From NCBI GenBank assembly GCA_025936995.1, contig JAICSH010000002.1, forward strand, positions 32,131-96,130: DNA of 64,000 bases, given 5' to 3'. The notes under the pieces were generated by a model that was not told the origin of the DNA, made no database searches, and saw nothing but the letters and a program-made list of their open reading frames with translations. This stretch comes from Thermoleophilia bacterium (GTDB lineage Bacteria; Actinomycetota; Thermoleophilia; Gaiellales; Gaiellaceae). Of this stretch, positions 45,350 through 54,523 are shown piece after piece (position 1 is the first letter of the stretch; every line of letters begins with the position of its first letter). Position numbers and translations under genes: made by a program.

Positions 45350-46216
45350 CTATTCCGCGCGGAGGTAGTGCTCGAGGCCGGGCGCGGCCAGGCGGAGCTC
45401 GCGTAGCGCACGCGTCTCCAGCTGCCGGACGCGTTCGCGGGTGATGCCCAGTTGCGATCCCACCTCTTCGAGGGTCTGCGGCGGCTCTCCGTCCAGGCCG
45501 AAGCGGAGTGTGAGAACGCGGCGCATGCGGGGGTTCAGCTGCTCCAGTGCGTCCGCAAGCTCCCTTGCTCGGGCCTGCTCGGCGGACTGCTCGTGCGGGG
45601 CGAGCGAGTTGACGTCCTCGATGAGGTCGCCGTACAGGCTCTCCCCGTCCCCCACCGGGGTCTCGAGACTGACCGGGTTCTCGACGAGGTCGAGCAGCTC
45701 GCGCACCCGCTCCTCCGACAGCTGCGCCTCCTTCGCGAGTTCCGGGAGCGTTGGCTCGCGGTTGAGCTTCTGTGCCAGCTGCCGGCGGGCGCGCAAGAGC
45801 CGCCGAACCTGGTCGGCGACGTGCACGGGCAGGCGAATCGTCCTCCCCTGGTCGGCGAGCGCGCGGGTGATCGCCTGGCGGATCCACCACGTCGCGTACG
45901 TCGAGAGCTTGAAGCCGAGCTTGTAGTCGAACTTCTCCACCGCGCGGATGAGGCCGAGGTTGCCCTCCTGGATCAGGTCGAGGAGCGGAACGCTCGCCTT
46001 CGTGTAGTTGCGCGTGATGGCCATCACGAGCCGCAGGTTCGACTCGATCAGCCGCTTCTTCGCCTCCTCGTCGCCCTCGTCCTTGCGGCGCGCAAGCTCA
46101 CGCTCCTCCTCACGCGTGAGCAGCGGGCCGCCGCCGATCTGGCGTACGTAAAGCTTGAGCGGGTCCTCGGCGGGTACGTGCTCGGCCGGGCCCTCAGCCG
46201 CAACTGAATGCTCCAT
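45350..46216 (-). CDS. Second RNA polymerase sigma-70 factor (RpoD-like, group 1/2)
   Basis: [103 protein letters not shown]...[15 protein letters not shown]. Confidence 0.95.
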   Translation of the reverse strand: MEHSVAAEGPAEHVPAEDPLKLYVRQIGGGPLLTREEERELARRKDEGDEEAKKRLIESNLRLVMAITRNYTKASVPLLDLIQEGNLGLIRAVEKFDYKLGFKLSTYATWWIRQAITRALADQGRTIRLPVHVADQVRRLLRARRQLAQKLNREPTLPELAKEAQLSEERVRELLDLVENPVSLETPVGDGESLYGDLIEDVNSLAPHEQSAEQARARELADALEQLNPRMRRVLTLRFGLDGEPPQTLEEVGSQLGITRERVRQLETRALRELRLAAPGLEHYLRAE

Positions 46217-46325
46217 CGCGGGCTCTATCGGCTTCCAGCCGAATTCGCTTTAGAAAGCCCTAACCAGGTTGCACTACGGTGGAAGGGAATGAGTGCCGAT
46301 ATGGAGAAAGGCTTGGCCAGGACGA

Positions 46326-47126
46326 ATGTGCGGAATCGCCGGATATAGCCTCTCCCCGCGCAGCGCCGTAGACCGCACGCTCGCCGCGCAGGCGCTGCTG
46401 GCCGGAATAGCCGATCGAGGGGCCGACGCCGTCGGATACGCCTATCGCGGGCGCGCCGACACGTATCCGGTCGTCACGAAGCAGCGCACACCCGCCAGCC
46501 TTCTGCTCGAGCGCATCGCCGTGCCGGCGGCGGCGACCGAGCTGCTCGTCCACGTCCGCGACTACACGAAGGGTCATCCGTCGATCCCGGCCAACAACCA
46601 TCCGGTACGTCACGGCCCGGTCGTCGGGATCCACAACGGGATCATTCTCAACGACGACGAGCTGCTCGCCCCCCACTCCTGCTCGCGTGCCGAGCCGCGG
46701 ATGACCGTCGACTCCGAGGCGATCTTCGCGCTCGCCGCGCACTCGCGGAACGAGCCTCGCGCGCTCGAGGCGCTCGCCGGGTCCATGGCGACCGCATGGC
46801 TCGACCAGCGCGAGCCGGGAACCGTCTTCGCCGCCCGCGGCGTCGGCCGGCCGCTCTGGCTCGGCCGCGCCCGCGAGGAGGTCTTCTTCGCGTCGAACCG
46901 GACGGCTCTCGAGGTCGTCTCCGAGTACACGGGCGTCAGGCTCCGCGCCATGGAGGTCCGGGACGGCACGTTCCTCGCGCTTCGCGCCGGCCGGGTCGCC
47001 CAGACGGCCCGTTTCCGCCCTGATCGCAGCTACGTCGAGGAGACCGCGCTACCGGCGGTCCGCGCGCCCGGAGAGAGCGCGCACTGTCTCGAGCGGCTCG
47101 CCGCGATCGCCGGCACCGCCGCCTGA
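46326..47126 (+). CDS. Standalone class II glutamine amidotransferase (Ntn hydrolase)
   Basis: MCGIAGYSLSPRSAVDRTLAAQALLAGIADRGADAVGYAYRG...HPVRHGPVVGIHNGIILND...MTVDSEAIFALAAH; Cys2 nucleophile; no synthase domain. Confidence 0.85.
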   Translation: MCGIAGYSLSPRSAVDRTLAAQALLAGIADRGADAVGYAYRGRADTYPVVTKQRTPASLLLERIAVPAAATELLVHVRDYTKGHPSIPANNHPVRHGPVVGIHNGIILNDDELLAPHSCSRAEPRMTVDSEAIFALAAHSRNEPRALEALAGSMATAWLDQREPGTVFAARGVGRPLWLGRAREEVFFASNRTALEVVSEYTGVRLRAMEVRDGTFLALRAGRVAQTARFRPDRSYVEETALPAVRAPGESAHCLERLAAIAGTAA

Positions 47127-47137
47127 CACCCTGCCCG

Positions 47138-47821
47138 CTACCGCAGGGTTCCGTCGCTCGCGACGTCTCGGCCCTGCTCCGAGAGACGCCGGCGAACGAG
47201 GAACTGGAACGTCGACCACGCGCCGCGGCGGGCGTCGAACATGCGATAGACCTGCCACTCCGTCAGCAGCGAGTCGTCCTCGCGCCGCGCCTCCGCCCAG
47301 TCTGCGAACTTCGGCAGGCGGCCGAGCCGCTCGGCGAGCCCGACACCCTGATCGATCGCCCGTTCGAGTCTCTCCTCCCCGACCGGCACGTCGAACCCGG
47401 CCTCCCGCAGCGCGGTCGTGAGAGAGCCGAACGTGTGCCAGTAGAGGGACTTCGACGGCATACGGCCCTTGTGCTCGTCGATGTCGCGGGCACTCGGCGG
47501 GCGTCCCAGCTCCTCGCCGAGCGTGCGCAGAAGCCCCAGGAGCTCCTCGCGCGTGGCGAACCTCCGCGGGACGAGCCCGGCGGCGCGCTTCGCGGCGTTC
47601 CACGAGCCGAAATGCTCGATCACCGTCTGCGGATGCACCGCGGTCCCCGCATCCGCGGCGAACTCCCGCATCGTGGGCGAGCGGCCGAGCCGCTCCGCGC
47701 ACGCGACGATCTCGGCCACGATCTGCTCGTCGGTGTAGCGCTTGCGGATTCCGGCCTGGAACTGCTCGAGCTCTCGCGGGTCGATCGAGGCGAGCGCCCG
47801 ATACCGGGGCTTCTCGGCCAT
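47138..47821 (-). CDS. Protein built of homing-endonuclease-associated repeats, no HNH domain visible
   Basis: Repeats: AERLGRSPTMREFAADAGTAVHPQTVIEHFGSWNAAKRAAGL and GEELGRPPSARDIDEHKGRMPSKSLYWHTFGSLTTALREAGF and a third degenerate copy. Confidence 0.7.
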   Translation of the reverse strand: MAEKPRYRALASIDPRELEQFQAGIRKRYTDEQIVAEIVACAERLGRSPTMREFAADAGTAVHPQTVIEHFGSWNAAKRAAGLVPRRFATREELLGLLRTLGEELGRPPSARDIDEHKGRMPSKSLYWHTFGSLTTALREAGFDVPVGEERLERAIDQGVGLAERLGRLPKFADWAEARREDDSLLTEWQVYRMFDARRGAWSTFQFLVRRRLSEQGRDVASDGTLR

Positions 47822-47896
47822 GTCAATAAGTTTAGAGCAGGTTGAGTATTCCGCAAGTAGCCCCTTGCAGGCGTGTCTGGACTACGCTCGGGGCGG

Positions 47897-49276
47897 ATGC
47901 GGCCCCGTCCCCCACTCGCGCTCGAGATCGCGGCCGCTCGCGGCGTGGCCGCCCTCTCACGGCGCCTCGGAGCCGGCGGCGGAACGACGATCCCGGGCAA
48001 GCTCCTCGCCGAGCTCGACCGGGGCGCGATCGACCGCCTTGCCGCGCGACTGGCAGGCGGGACAGCGACCGTCTCCGCGACGAACGGCAAGACGACGACG
48101 ACCGCGATGGCCGCTGCGATCCTGCGGCCGCGCCACCGGCTCGCGCACAACGCTGCCGGCGCCAACCTCGTCTCGGGCGTCGCGTCCGCGCTGCTCAGCT
48201 CCGGCGACGACGCGGATCTCGGGCTGTTCGAGGTGGACGAGGGCGCGCTGCCCGAGCTCCTGCGGCGCCTGCGGCCGAGAGCGGTCTGCCTCGGCAACCT
48301 CTTTCGCGACCAGCTCGACCGCTACGGCGAGCTCGAGCTTGTCGCCGAGCGCTGGCGGGAGGCCGTCGGGGAGCTGCCGGCGGAAGCGCTTCTCGTCTAC
48401 AACGCCGACGACCCGCAGCTCGCGGCCGTCGCCGAGGCGCATTCCGGAAGCGTCGCATTCGGGCTCGACGATCCGAAAGTCGCCCGTACCTCGCTCCAGC
48501 ACGCAGCCGACTCGAAGTACTGCGTTCGCTGCGGCACGCCGTACGAGTACGCCGCCGCCTACGTCGGTCACCTCGGCGCCTACCGGTGCCCGCGTGGCGA
48601 CCACGCACGGCCGCCGCTCCAGGTCACGGCACGGGAGGTCTCGCTGCAGGGACTGGAGCGCGCGTCGTTCCTGCTCGACACTCCCGACGGATCGCGCCGC
48701 ATCGAGCTCCGCCTTCCAGGTCTCTACAACGTCTACAACGCGTTGGCGGCCGCCGCCCTCACGCGCTCGCTCGGCGCGGAGCTCGACGAGATCGCCGCCG
48801 GCCTCGAGCGCTTCTCCGCCGCCTTCGGCCGATTCGAGCGCGTCACCGTCGGCGACAAGCGCGTCCTGCTCCTCCTGATCAAGAACCCGGCCGGCGCGAA
48901 CGAGGCCGTCCGGACGCTCGTGGACGGCGGCGCGCCCCGGGTGCTCGTCGTCGCGCTCAACGACGAGATCGCGGACGGGCGCGACGTATCGTGGATCTGG
49001 GACGTCGACTTCGAGCCGCTCCTGCCGGGCCTCGAGCGGCTGGTCGCGAGCGGCGGCCGCGCGGCCGAGCTCGCGCTCCGCTTTCGCTACGGCGGGCTCG
49101 CCGAGGACACGATCGAGGTCGAGCCCGACCTCGCGCGTGCGCTCGACCGGGGGCTCGAACTGACCCCCGGCGGCGCCGAGCTCGTCCTCCTCCCCACCTA
49201 CACGGCGATGCTCGGCCTGCAGCGCGTCCTCGCCTCGCGCGGGCTTGCGAAGCCGTACTGGGAGCGCTCCGGATGA
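47897..49276 (+). CDS. murT: Mur ligase family protein MurT (lipid II isoglutaminyl synthase subunit)
   Basis: ATVSATNGKTTTTAMAAAILRPR...LGNLFRDQLDRYGEL...KYCVRCGTPYEYAAAYVGHLGAYRCPRGDH; downstream gatD. Confidence 0.94.
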   Translation: MRPRPPLALEIAAARGVAALSRRLGAGGGTTIPGKLLAELDRGAIDRLAARLAGGTATVSATNGKTTTTAMAAAILRPRHRLAHNAAGANLVSGVASALLSSGDDADLGLFEVDEGALPELLRRLRPRAVCLGNLFRDQLDRYGELELVAERWREAVGELPAEALLVYNADDPQLAAVAEAHSGSVAFGLDDPKVARTSLQHAADSKYCVRCGTPYEYAAAYVGHLGAYRCPRGDHARPPLQVTAREVSLQGLERASFLLDTPDGSRRIELRLPGLYNVYNALAAAALTRSLGAELDEIAAGLERFSAAFGRFERVTVGDKRVLLLLIKNPAGANEAVRTLVDGGAPRVLVVALNDEIADGRDVSWIWDVDFEPLLPGLERLVASGGRAAELALRFRYGGLAEDTIEVEPDLARALDRGLELTPGGAELVLLPTYTAMLGLQRVLASRGLAKPYWERSG

Positions 49277-50034
49277 GCACGATCCGCGTCGGCCATCTCT
49301 ATCCCGACTACCTCAACATCTACGCCGACCGCGGCAACATCGCCGTGCTCACACGGCGGGCCGCCTGGCGCGGCCACGAGCTCGAGGTCGCTCCGCTGGG
49401 CATGCGAGATCCGGTGACGCCGGGGGAGCACGACCTCTACTACGTCGGGGGCGGCCAGGACCGGGAGCAGCTCCTCGTCGCGGAGGACCTCGTGCGGAAG
49501 TCGGAGCCGCTGCACGAGGCCGTCCGCGGCGGCGCCGCCGTGCTCGCCGTCTGCGGCGGCTACCAGCTGCTCGGGCGCGGCTACCGCGGGTTCCACGGCG
49601 AGGACATGCCGGGCATCGGCCTCCTCCCCCTCGACACGGTCGCCGGCGAGCGCCGCATGATCGGCGACGTGCTGATCGAGTGCGAGCTCGACCCGGGAGA
49701 GAAGCGGACGGTCGCCGGGTTCGAGAATCACGCCGGGCGAACACGCCTCGATCCCGGCGCCGAGCCGCTGGGACGGGTGCTCGCAGGCTTCGGCAATGAC
49801 GGCGAGGGCGGCTTCGAGGGCTGCCGCGCCGGCCGCGTGATCGGGACGTACCTCCACGGGCCTCTCCTGCCGCGCAACGCCTGGCTCGCCGACTGGCTGC
49901 TCGCGCAGGCGCTCGCGCACCGGCTCGGCACCGACGAGTCCCCCGCGCTGGAGCCGCTGCCCGACGAGCTCGAGCGCAGCGCGCACGAGGTGTCGGCCGC
50001 CCGCGCCCGCTCGCGTGGCGGCCGCTTCGACTGA
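49273..50034 (+). CDS. gatD: Lipid II isoglutaminyl synthase glutaminase subunit GatD
   Basis: IRVGHLYPDYLNIYADRGNIAVLTRRAAWRG...VLAVCGGYQLLGRGY...IGTYLHGPLLPRNAWLADWLL. Confidence 0.95.
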   Translation: MSTIRVGHLYPDYLNIYADRGNIAVLTRRAAWRGHELEVAPLGMRDPVTPGEHDLYYVGGGQDREQLLVAEDLVRKSEPLHEAVRGGAAVLAVCGGYQLLGRGYRGFHGEDMPGIGLLPLDTVAGERRMIGDVLIECELDPGEKRTVAGFENHAGRTRLDPGAEPLGRVLAGFGNDGEGGFEGCRAGRVIGTYLHGPLLPRNAWLADWLLAQALAHRLGTDESPALEPLPDELERSAHEVSAARARSRGGRFD

Positions 50035-51231
50035 CTAACCCGCCTGCGCGACCTTGAGGATCTTCTCGACCGCGATCCGCAGCGGTTGCGGCACCTCGCC
50101 GTTGCCGCGATAGCGCTGCCACGCCTTCTGCGGCTTGCGGCCGCGGTTGCTCGCCCGCAGCCCGGACACGCTCTCGAAGTCGGGCGTGAGCACCACGGTG
50201 CGCCGGCTCCCCGCGACCTCGCGGATCTGGCGGTTGACGATCCGCTCCGACTCGACGGGCCGCTGGCCACGAGGCGCGTCGCGGTCGTGGACGACGACGT
50301 ACGGCACTCCGCACGCGTTGCAGATGCGCGCGAAGAGGGGCATGTTGCCCTTGCCGCCGCACTCGAGGACGAGGATGCCGTCCTTGTCCGCGTCGACGCC
50401 GAGGGCGTCGAAGACGAGCGGGAACGTGAGCTTCTCGGTCCGCCCCTCGACGAGGACGGCGCAGCGCGCGAGGAAGAGCTCCGCGCGGTCGCTGTCGAAC
50501 TCGGAGAGCGCCCGGAACGACTCGGCCTCGGCGAGCGGCTGGGGCTGGAAAAGCGACGTCCCGCCCGTCGGCGTGTGCCGGACGAGCGCGAGCTCCTCGA
50601 GCTTGTCCACGCTGAGGAAGACGGGCGCGTGCGTCGAGTAGAGGATCTGGTTCCCCGCCTGCGCGAGCGCCCGCAGGAGGCCGTAGAGGTGCCGCTGCGC
50701 ATGCGGGCTGAGATACAGCTCCGGCTCCTCGATGAGGAGGACGAAGTGGCGCAGGTTCGACGCGAGCAGCCGCTCCATGCCGGTGACGAGCGCGAGCCCC
50801 CCGTCTGCCGCCGCCCAGTGGCGGTCGACCGTCGGCGGGTGGAACAGCTCCGCCACTTCGGCCGCTCCCCGGCCCGTCGCGGGCGCCACGAGCGTCCGCG
50901 ACCTGAGGTTCGCCGGCAGGAAGAGCACGGGCGGGGCGCCCGCGCGGTTGAGGTTCAGCGTGTCGGGCGGCTTTGCGTCGAGGAAGATCGTGCCCTTCGC
51001 GACGTCGGCCTCGAGATGGATGCGGCCGCCGGCCCCGTCCCGCGCGACGTCGTCGATCGTCGGCGGCGGCGCGGCGGCCTCGAGCAGCGTCCAGATCGCG
51101 GTCAGCACGGTGGATTTCCCGCTCGACGCCTCGCCGACGAGCGCGCACACCGAGCCCGGCGCGACCGCGAGCTCTCGCGCGGCGCGATACCCCTGGATCG
51201 AGACTCGTTTCAGCGGAGGCAACTTGCGCAA
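50035..51231 (-). CDS. OLD family ATPase-TOPRIM nuclease
   Basis: LVGEASSGKSTVLTAIW (Walker A), NLRHFVLLIEEPELYLSPHAQRHLYGLL (Walker B), ILYSTHAPVFLSV, TOPRIM AVLVEGRTEKLTFPLVF...YVVVHDRDA. Confidence 0.88.
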   Translation of the reverse strand: MRKLPPLKRVSIQGYRAARELAVAPGSVCALVGEASSGKSTVLTAIWTLLEAAAPPPTIDDVARDGAGGRIHLEADVAKGTIFLDAKPPDTLNLNRAGAPPVLFLPANLRSRTLVAPATGRGAAEVAELFHPPTVDRHWAAADGGLALVTGMERLLASNLRHFVLLIEEPELYLSPHAQRHLYGLLRALAQAGNQILYSTHAPVFLSVDKLEELALVRHTPTGGTSLFQPQPLAEAESFRALSEFDSDRAELFLARCAVLVEGRTEKLTFPLVFDALGVDADKDGILVLECGGKGNMPLFARICNACGVPYVVVHDRDAPRGQRPVESERIVNRQIREVAGSRRTVVLTPDFESVSGLRASNRGRKPQKAWQRYRGNGEVPQPLRIAVEKILKVAQAG

Positions 51232-51264
51232 CCTACCCCGTCTGTGCGGCTCCCGATCCTTCGC

Positions 51265-51726
51265 TCACGGAGCCCAGAGCGCGCCGAGATACACGGCCGG
51301 GTCGCCGGGCTGCCAGCGGCCGAGGAAGCGTTGAATCGGCGGATGGAGCACGACGTCGTCGAGGTCGAGAGGGTCGAAGAGGCGATGGCCGCGCACGGCG
51401 GCGTCCGTCGAGGTGACGCGCTCCAGGGAGCGGCCCGAGAGGTCGGCGGCGAAGATGATGTGCACGACGTGGCGCCACACGAAAGCGCGTTTCGGCGCGA
51501 TCGAGTCGACCACCGCGACCGGCCCTTCGAACATGAGGTCGTCGCCGATCCCGACCTCTTCCGAGAGCTCCCGGCGCAGCCCTTCGACGAGGCTCTCCCC
51601 ACCGTTGACGCCGCCGCCGGGCAGGAGCCAGTACTCGCCTCGCCCCGCCTTCTCGTGCCGGCAGAGCAGGATGCGGTCCTCCCAGCGGAGGACGGCCGAG
51701 ACCCGGATGCGCGGCTCGGTCGGCAT
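51265..51726 (-). CDS. NUDIX hydrolase
   Basis: YWLLPGGGVNGGESLVEGLRRELSEEVGIGDD: Nudix box. Confidence 0.93.
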   Translation of the reverse strand: MPTEPRIRVSAVLRWEDRILLCRHEKAGRGEYWLLPGGGVNGGESLVEGLRRELSEEVGIGDDLMFEGPVAVVDSIAPKRAFVWRHVVHIIFAADLSGRSLERVTSTDAAVRGHRLFDPLDLDDVVLHPPIQRFLGRWQPGDPAVYLGALWAP

Positions 51727-52160
51727 CAGTGGGCAGAGCTGCCGAAGCCGCGTTCCCCCCGCTCGCTCCCCGGGAGCTCGTCGACCTCTTTCGGCTCGGG
51801 CAGCGTCACCGGAACGACCACGAGCTGGGCGATCCGCATGCCGGGCTCGACGACGAACCGCTCGCTCCGGTCGGTGTTGAGGAGAACGACCTTGAGCTCG
51901 CCGCGGTAGCCGGCGTCGATCAGGCCCGGCGCGTTGACCTTGCCGATGCCGTGCCGGACCGCGAGCCCCGAGCGCGGCAGGACGAGCCCGGCATGGCCCT
52001 CGGGGATGGCCACGGCGAGGCCGGTCGAGACGACGGCGCGCTCGCCGGGTCCGAGCTCCACTCGCTCGCAGGCGGAGAGATCGAGGCCCGCATCGCCGTC
52101 GTACGCCCGCGTGGGCAGCGTCGCGCCGTCGTGCAGGCGCTTCACCGGCAGCTCCGTCAC
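51726..52160 (-). CDS. dut: dUTP diphosphatase
   Basis: [78 protein letters not shown]...[10 protein letters not shown]. Confidence 0.96.
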   Translation of the reverse strand: MTELPVKRLHDGATLPTRAYDGDAGLDLSACERVELGPGERAVVSTGLAVAIPEGHAGLVLPRSGLAVRHGIGKVNAPGLIDAGYRGELKVVLLNTDRSERFVVEPGMRIAQLVVVPVTLPEPKEVDELPGSERGERGFGSSAH

Positions 52161-53488
52161 GCACCCGTCCGGCGCTGCTCGGGAGCCTCCTCGGCGACGA
52201 GATACGACGCGTAGCGGCGCAGCTCGCGACGGGGCAAGCGCGCGACGACGAGAACCCCTTCCGGCGTGTCCTCGCGCTCGTCGATCGGCGCACCGAGCGC
52301 GTACAGCTCGTTCAGCCGTGCCCCCTCCTCGTACGGCAGCAGGAGCCGCACGCGCTCGAACCGCTCTCCGAAGCGCTCGGCGATGCGCCCCCGCAGCTCC
52401 TCGAGGCCCTCGCCGGTGAGCGCGGAGATCTGGAGCGCGTCCGGGTAGCGGTTCGCGAGGCGTCGCCGGCCGAGCGTGTCGACGGCGTCGATCTTGTTGA
52501 CGACGACCTCGACGGGCAGCTCGGTCGCGCCGATCTCCCGCAGGACGGCGTCGACCGCTGCGATCTGCTCGACGAGCGCCTGCTGCGTGGCCGATCCGTC
52601 GACCACGTGAAGGATGAGATCGGCCACGAGCGTCTCCTCGAGCGTCGCCGCAAACCCCTCGACGAGCTGGTGCGGGAGGCGGCGGACGAAGCCGACGGTG
52701 TCGGTGACGAGGTAGCGGCGCCCCTCGTGCTCGAAGCCGCGAGTCGTCGGGTCCAGAGTCTCGAAGAGGCGGTCGCGGACGGAGACGCCCGCGTCAGTCA
52801 GGGCGTTGAGGAGCGTCGACTTCCCCGCGTTCGTGTAGCCCGCGAGCGCGACCGTCGGCGTCTCTGTCCGCTTTCGTTCCTTGCGGCGCACGTCGCGCTG
52901 CCGGCTCAGCTTGCGGAGCCGGTCGCGGAGGACGGTGACACGGCGGCGCGCAAGCCGCCGGTCCGTCTCGAGCTGCGACTCGCCCGGGCCGCGCGTGCCG
53001 ACGCCGGCGCCGAGGCCGCCGGTGCCGCCGCCGAGCCGCTCGAGGTGCTGCCACATCCCCCGCATCCGCGGCAGGTTGTACTCGAGCTGCGCGAGCTCGA
53101 CCTGGAGCTTTCCCTCGGCGCTGACGGCGTGCTGCGCGAAGATGTCGAGGATCAGCTGCGTCCGGTCGACGACCCGCGACTGGAGCGCGTTCTCGAGCGT
53201 TCGCTGCTGCGGCGGGCTCAGCTCGTCGTCGACGAGAAGCACCTCGGCGTTCGCTTCGCCGTAGGCCTGCTTCAGCTCGTCGAGCTTGCCCTTGCCGACG
53301 TAGCTCCGCCTGTCGGGCATCCGGCGGTGCTGCACGATGCGGCCCACCGGCTCGACTCCTGCCGTCCGCGCGAGCTCCTCCAACTCGGCAAGCTCGTCTG
53401 CGCCGTCGGCTCCGGGTGCATGCACCGCAAGAACGAGCCCGCGCTCGGGCTCGGCCGCCCAGGAGCGATCGGGCTGTCTCACCGTCAT
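52157..53488 (-). CDS. hflX: GTPase HflX
   Basis: [11 protein letters not shown]...[60 protein letters not shown]...[23 protein letters not shown]. Confidence 0.96.
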   Translation of the reverse strand: MTVRQPDRSWAAEPERGLVLAVHAPGADGADELAELEELARTAGVEPVGRIVQHRRMPDRRSYVGKGKLDELKQAYGEANAEVLLVDDELSPPQQRTLENALQSRVVDRTQLILDIFAQHAVSAEGKLQVELAQLEYNLPRMRGMWQHLERLGGGTGGLGAGVGTRGPGESQLETDRRLARRRVTVLRDRLRKLSRQRDVRRKERKRTETPTVALAGYTNAGKSTLLNALTDAGVSVRDRLFETLDPTTRGFEHEGRRYLVTDTVGFVRRLPHQLVEGFAATLEETLVADLILHVVDGSATQQALVEQIAAVDAVLREIGATELPVEVVVNKIDAVDTLGRRRLANRYPDALQISALTGEGLEELRGRIAERFGERFERVRLLLPYEEGARLNELYALGAPIDEREDTPEGVLVVARLPRRELRRYASYLVAEEAPEQRRTGA

Positions 53489-53512
53489 CCGCCGGTCATT
53501 ATGACTCCTGCC

Positions 53513-54523
53513 ATGCCCGCTTCCGACCTCGCGAGTCGCACGCTCCAGCTTGTCGACGTTCCCTCCGAGAGCCGCGAGGAGGCCGCCGCCATGGACGTCG
53601 TGCGAAGCCTCCTGCCCGGTGCGCCGCTCTACGACGACGGCGAGGCGATCGTCTGGGGCGACGCCGGGTCACCTGTCGTCCTCGCCGGCCACCTCGACAC
53701 CGTGCCGGCGCAGCAGAACCTTCCCGGCCGGATCGAGGGCGACGCCGTGCACGGGCTGGGCGCGAGCGACATGAAGGGCGGCGTCGCCGTGATGCTCGAG
53801 CTCGCGCGCGACAGTCGTCCCGCGCGCTACGTCTTCTTCACGCGGGAGGAGGTCGCGCTCGACGAGAGCCCGTTGCCGGGAGTGTTCGCGAGCGGCGTAC
53901 TCGGCGGCGTCGAGCTGGCCGTCGTGCTCGAGCCGACGAACGCGATCCTCCACGCCGGCTGTCTCGGAAACCTCCAGGCCCGCGTCGACTTCCAGGGAGA
54001 GAGCGCTCACTCGGCGAGGCCGTGGACCGGGAGCAACGCGATCCACGCGCTGGTGGAAGGGCTCGCGCCGCTCGCGCAACTCGAGCCATTCGACGTCGAG
54101 CTGGATGGGCTCGTGTACCGGGAGGTCCTGAGCGCAGTGCGGGTCGAGGGTGGGATCGCTGCGAACGTCGTGCCGGCGCGTGCGTCGGCCGAGCTCAACT
54201 TCCGCTTCGCGCCGGGCCGCTCCCGGGAGGAGGCCGAGACGCGTCTGCGCGAGCTCGTGCCGGAGGGCGAGCTGCACGTCCTCCACAACTCGCCGTCCGC
54301 CCCGCCCGCGCTCGGCAACCCGCTCGTCGAGCGGCTCCGAGAGCTTGTGCCGGACGTCGCGCCGAAGCAGGCGTGGACTCCGGTGGCGCAGTTCGCCGAG
54401 CAGGACATCGACGCGATCAACTACGGCCCCGGCGCGACGGCGTTCGCGCACCGGCAGGACGAGCAGATCCCGATCGCGAATCTGCATGCGGTGTACGAAA
54501 CGCTGGCTAGGTTCTTGTCGTGA
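53513..54523 (+). CDS. dapE: M20 family peptidase, succinyl-diaminopimelate desuccinylase-like
   Basis: VVLAGHLDTVPAQQNLPGRIEGDAVHGLGASDMKGGVAVMLEL...GCLGNLQARVDFQGESAHSARPW; in the dapE-C-D cluster. Confidence 0.9.
   Translation: MPASDLASRTLQLVDVPSESREEAAAMDVVRSLLPGAPLYDDGEAIVWGDAGSPVVLAGHLDTVPAQQNLPGRIEGDAVHGLGASDMKGGVAVMLELARDSRPARYVFFTREEVALDESPLPGVFASGVLGGVELAVVLEPTNAILHAGCLGNLQARVDFQGESAHSARPWTGSNAIHALVEGLAPLAQLEPFDVELDGLVYREVLSAVRVEGGIAANVVPARASAELNFRFAPGRSREEAETRLRELVPEGELHVLHNSPSAPPALGNPLVERLRELVPDVAPKQAWTPVAQFAEQDIDAINYGPGATAFAHRQDEQIPIANLHAVYETLARFLS

Noticed and set aside
49349-51148. 599 aa minus-strand ORF
   Set aside because: Alternate frame of the OLD gene plus antisense of gatD.
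50035-51231. Gabija defence system
   Set aside because: No UvrD-like GajB gene adjacent; neighbours are gatD and NUDIX.
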